From contig NC_084886.1 of the NCBI RefSeq assembly GCF_958979055.1, forward strand, positions 3,243,001 through 3,307,000: a stretch of 64,000 bases of DNA. Reading direction: 5' to 3'. The stretch is from Alnus glutinosa. Taxonomy: Eukaryota; Streptophyta; Magnoliopsida; Fagales; Betulaceae. Under the pieces are notes generated by a model, which worked only from the letters and a program-made list of their open reading frames with translations, made no database searches and was not told the DNA's origin. This document shows, piece by piece, positions 61,130 through 64,000 of this stretch; positions within the stretch are counted from its first letter, which is position 1; every line of letters starts with the position of its first letter. A program made the translations under genes and the position numbers.

Positions 61130-61807
61130 CTAAAGTTATGTTTATTTTGAAGTAAAATAGTTTCAGAAAAATATTTTTCATCGAAAAAATTTTCCAGTGT
61201 TTCACGCGTAAAAATCAATTTTTATTTACATCATAGAAATATTATTGTAAAATAATATAAAAATTATCAGTGACGAGATTCTGTCACTGACTAACAGGAT
61301 TCTGGCCACTTCCACCAAATTTCAACTACTGTTACTGGAATCCGGACAATTTCATCGAAATTTGAGTTGGTTGGTATCCAGCCAGTAGGTCAGAAGTCGA
61401 CCGTTTTGGCTGGAATCCGATAGTTCTGGCAAGATCCCAGCTAGATGGCCAGAATCCAACTATTCTGGTTGTCAAAATCTGGGCTAATCAGATTTCAACG
61501 AAGGTGCCCAAAATCCGACGGCAATGATCGGACATTGTCGGATTCCAGTAACAGCCAGTTTTTGGTGGTGGTCAATTGCTTGAACGTGAAGATCAACTGC
61601 GTCGTTTAAAAGATGGTCGAATGCGTCTGCCGTATGGAGAAAATGAATTATGCTTTTAAAATGCGTAAATCATTTTTTGAAATTTACTAAGCATTTTTTG
61701 TCAAACGAAAATCATTTTCTGGTTGACTATTATTTTCGCCCCAACCAAACACCGAAAAATGCCGAAATCATTTTTTGGAAACCATTTTACACTAAAACAA
61801 ACGAAGA
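61130..61807. mobile_element. Foldback/MITE-like element with internal GGAATCC-type repeats
   Basis: The left end (TGTTTATTTTGAAGTAAAAT then AGTTTCAGAAAAATATTTTT) is an imperfect inverted repeat of the right end (complement CGTTTGTTTTAGTGTAAAAT then GGTTTCCAAAAAATGATTTC). The interior at 61265-61560 is built from degenerate repeats of GGCCAGAATCC, GGAATCCGG and ATTCTGGC words on both strands. No frame is conserved and no target duplication was resolved. Confidence 0.6.
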
Positions 61808-61860
61808 ATAAATATAGATGGTAAAATTAAATAATTTGCCCCAAGGAGACAAGGAAAGAA

Positions 61861-61917
61861 AGATTCAAACTATTGACATTTGCTTTATCGGTTCTCAACC
61901 AATTTGGCTACCCTTAG
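61861..61917 (-). repeat. Possible SINE head (tRNA-like promoter boxes)
   Basis: On the minus strand, TAGCCAAATTGG (box A-like, 61910-61899) is followed by AGTTTGAATCT (box B-like, 61871-61861), at a spacing near that of plant SINEs. No target duplication or tail was fixed, so this is tentative. Confidence 0.35.
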
Positions 61918-62594
61918 GCAATTCTCAATGATGCAATTTAAAGCCTTGCCTTGAGCTAAGGCTAATGATTCCGGCTTAGCAGTTAAGACCCTCTATTTGG
62001 CAAGGGCCGGGACCATTTAGTGGTTAGAAAACACTAGCAAACAACACATATTTGAGTTTAACCAACATTCAAGCTCAACATCAGTCGCTCATGGTGCATT
62101 ACACGTTGTCATTAATATATCTGTACACACCCACTGCTAGAGATTCTAGGGAAATCTTCATCCCTACATCTCAATTCCAGGAAGATGGCTTGCTTTGATT
62201 GAATTTCATTAACCTCAATTCCACCTGTTTTGACATAAAACAGTTGCTAACAAAAGTGACCAAAAATATTAAGAAATGAAGTTCTAGACGTAGAGGTAAA
62301 ACATTTCATGTTCATAAACAGAGAGGTTAATGTTGCTAATGTGATAGACTCTGTTCCAAGATACATATTATCCAACTTCAACAAAACCAGAGAGATCTCT
62401 TGCATACGCTGCTGATATCTCTTTTAAAGATAAAGAAAAAAATGGAATAATCAAGAAAAGGTGAAACAAGTTGAGTCTAAACTAAAAAGAAAATTTACAT
62501 TTACATTGGGAAATGAAGAAAAAGGTGTACCAGGGAGATAAATTATTTCTTTCTGGTTGCAGCGTCTGAAGTGAGAGAAACAGATACAAAAAAA
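61918..62594. other. 3' region of the partial lipase gene
   Basis: No exon was recognised. The right part should be the 3' UTR of the minus-strand lipase gene. Confidence 0.35.
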
Positions 62595-63753
62595 TTATTG
62601 GTGTACTTCGTTTGGTAATGTTGGTGAGGTCTTCCTAAATACATGCTTTCTGCAGCGTTCAAATATGCTATCATAAATCAGATCAAATTGAACTCCTGCT
62701 CTCTCCCGGTTCACAATGAACAATATATGATCAGCTTCCACAATCTTGTAGTACCTGCATTAAGTCAAATGCAAACTCTGAGCAAGTTCAAAGAAGAATC
62801 CTTAACACCATAATCTTGGTAACTTCAATAATAATTTTAAATTTTCAATATTACTCAAAGCCATTGTGTAATTGGAATTAACTTGTTCTCTTGATGTTTT
62901 GTGAAATTTTTTTAGCATTACAATTATGTGAGAGTATAGTTGCAAAACTGTATGGCTGAATTATCTTCAGCCATTAAGGATGCTTTTGGATGCGACACAA
63001 AAAAACTGAATGGTACTTACTAAAGTTCCTGTATCAAGATCTTCAATACCTGAACCTACAATGACAACAGCTGGTTCCATATTCGATCAGACACTCGTTC
63101 GGATGGTTGATGACTTGATGGAAAAAACTCTAAGCCTTGTTTTAGTCATTGATTTTTTTTTCCCCCTTTTTTGCAATATTTAATCTTTAGCATTCTCATG
63201 ATCACTCACCACGTTGCTAACTAGACTGTGGCCCAATTAAGCCATCCTTATCTAAACGTGAGCATAATAGCAGTGGAGTGAATCTCCATAATTTTATTTT
63301 TTAATATAAAAATCATCCTCCATCTAATTGAGAGCTTCTTAGAAAACTTACCTGGTGAGTAGTAAATTCAGTATAATATGAGTTGGCTTAAAACCTAAGC
63401 AGGATGCCAGGTATTTTGTAATTTCAAACAAGCATGACAGATCTATCAATGAAAATGAGTAAATGACCATGTAGTTGCTAGCATTGTCATTAGTGTCAAT
63501 TAGAAACAATCACAATTAAAATCAAATTTCCCAAAAGCAAGCCCTATGATCCACACAGTAGATATGATCTTGTTAGTAGCCATGTGAGGTAAACAAATCA
63601 CTACTAAGAAGCACGACTTACCAGATGCCCGGTTCTAACGTTTGGCACTCTGAATAATTTTCAACAAAACGACTTGGATGTTCAATTGGAAGACGAGGGT
63701 GAGTCATGGATATGGTGTTGAGTGCTCCATCATTGTCTTGCCAATCCTCATCC
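62595..63753 (-). CDS. Alpha/beta-hydrolase lipase (family I.5-like), last two exons only
   Basis: Two minus-strand exons are seen, 63753-63622 and 62754-62595, joined by a GT-AG intron that splits a Trp codon. They encode about 96 C-terminal residues. The pattern NDGALNTISMTHPRLP, later PGIW, then KIVEADHILFIV matches the C-terminal part of plant lipases of the At1g10740/At1g23330 kind. It also resembles bacterial I.5 lipases, where the Asp of NDG and the His of DH complete the Ser-Asp-His triad. The catalytic Ser exon lies beyond the right edge. The 63754-64000 stretch reads as intron. The gene sits next to AP1M and TAA1-like genes; in Arabidopsis a lipase follows AP1M1, which supports the assignment. 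The final tail KTSPTLPNEVHQ is short and variable. Confidence 0.8.
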
Positions 63754-64000
63754 CTGAACATGAATTCACACGAGGGTCATGACACCAACAACACAATTTT
63801 TTTTCTTTTTTTGGATATCAACTTCGGCACTAGCTCCAAAATCAAAATCATAATCTATCGATTTGAGCAAGATATTACATCTCATAAATGATAACATCTA
63901 TATTGTCTAAATTCTAGAATTTAAATACGGTAGTGTATTCATTATCATTATAAAAAAGGAAAAACTAATTAATAGCCGAAAGTGTCACACTTGGACAAAA

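Overview
The window looks like nuclear DNA of a flowering plant, most likely a woody eudicot (rosid). The genes have many short exons with GT-AG introns, the intergenic DNA is AT-rich with many A/T runs, and it is filled with LTR-retroelement, LINE, SINE, hAT-like and MITE-like insertions. No species can be named from the sequence alone.

Seven complete host genes and one partial gene were rebuilt exon by exon; all complete reading frames close. From left to right: a plastid-type ribose-phosphate pyrophosphokinase (PRS3-like, 13533-18064, +); a TrpD-family protein whose active-site motifs resemble the TrpD2/YbiB type more than true anthranilate phosphoribosyltransferase (20442-25000, +); the meiotic protein PHS1 (28562-31776, +), with a probable GC-AG intron; a two-exon class III peroxidase (32286-33388, -); a LysM receptor kinase with an RD kinase domain (39566-45058, +); the AP-1 adaptor medium subunit (46720-50505, +); a TAA1-like tryptophan aminotransferase (55506-57849, -); and the last two exons of a family I.5-like lipase that runs off the right edge (62595-63753, -). 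PRS3, PHS1, AP1M and the lipase occur in the same order as I remember for Arabidopsis At1g10700, At1g10710, At1g10730 and At1g10740. The TrpD-like, peroxidase, LysM-kinase and TAA1-like genes would then be interspersed.

The first 13 kb has no host gene. It holds a young, whole-looking Ty1/copia element (1927-7451) with 468-bp LTRs and a 5-bp target duplication, a non-autonomous hAT element with a perfect 8-bp target duplication (9488-10332), and a second hAT-like remnant. Other insertions with resolved ends are a 172-bp palindromic MITE upstream of PHS1, a 1.2-kb LINE-like retroposon (35455-36653), a tRNA-derived SINE in an AP1M intron (50045-50162), a 1.26-kb long-terminal-inverted-repeat element (51350-52609) and a 282-bp LINE 3' end (59521-59802). 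Two gene fragments were also found: a collinear partial copy of the TAA1-like gene (53033-53495) and an orphan first-exon-like piece resembling a UDP-sugar transporter (34544-34684).

Functionally, one gene makes PRPP, its neighbour belongs to a PRPP-transferase fold family, and a tryptophan-to-auxin enzyme lies further along. There is no evidence that these form a co-regulated cluster, and the TrpD2-like motifs argue against reading the neighbour as a tryptophan-pathway enzyme.
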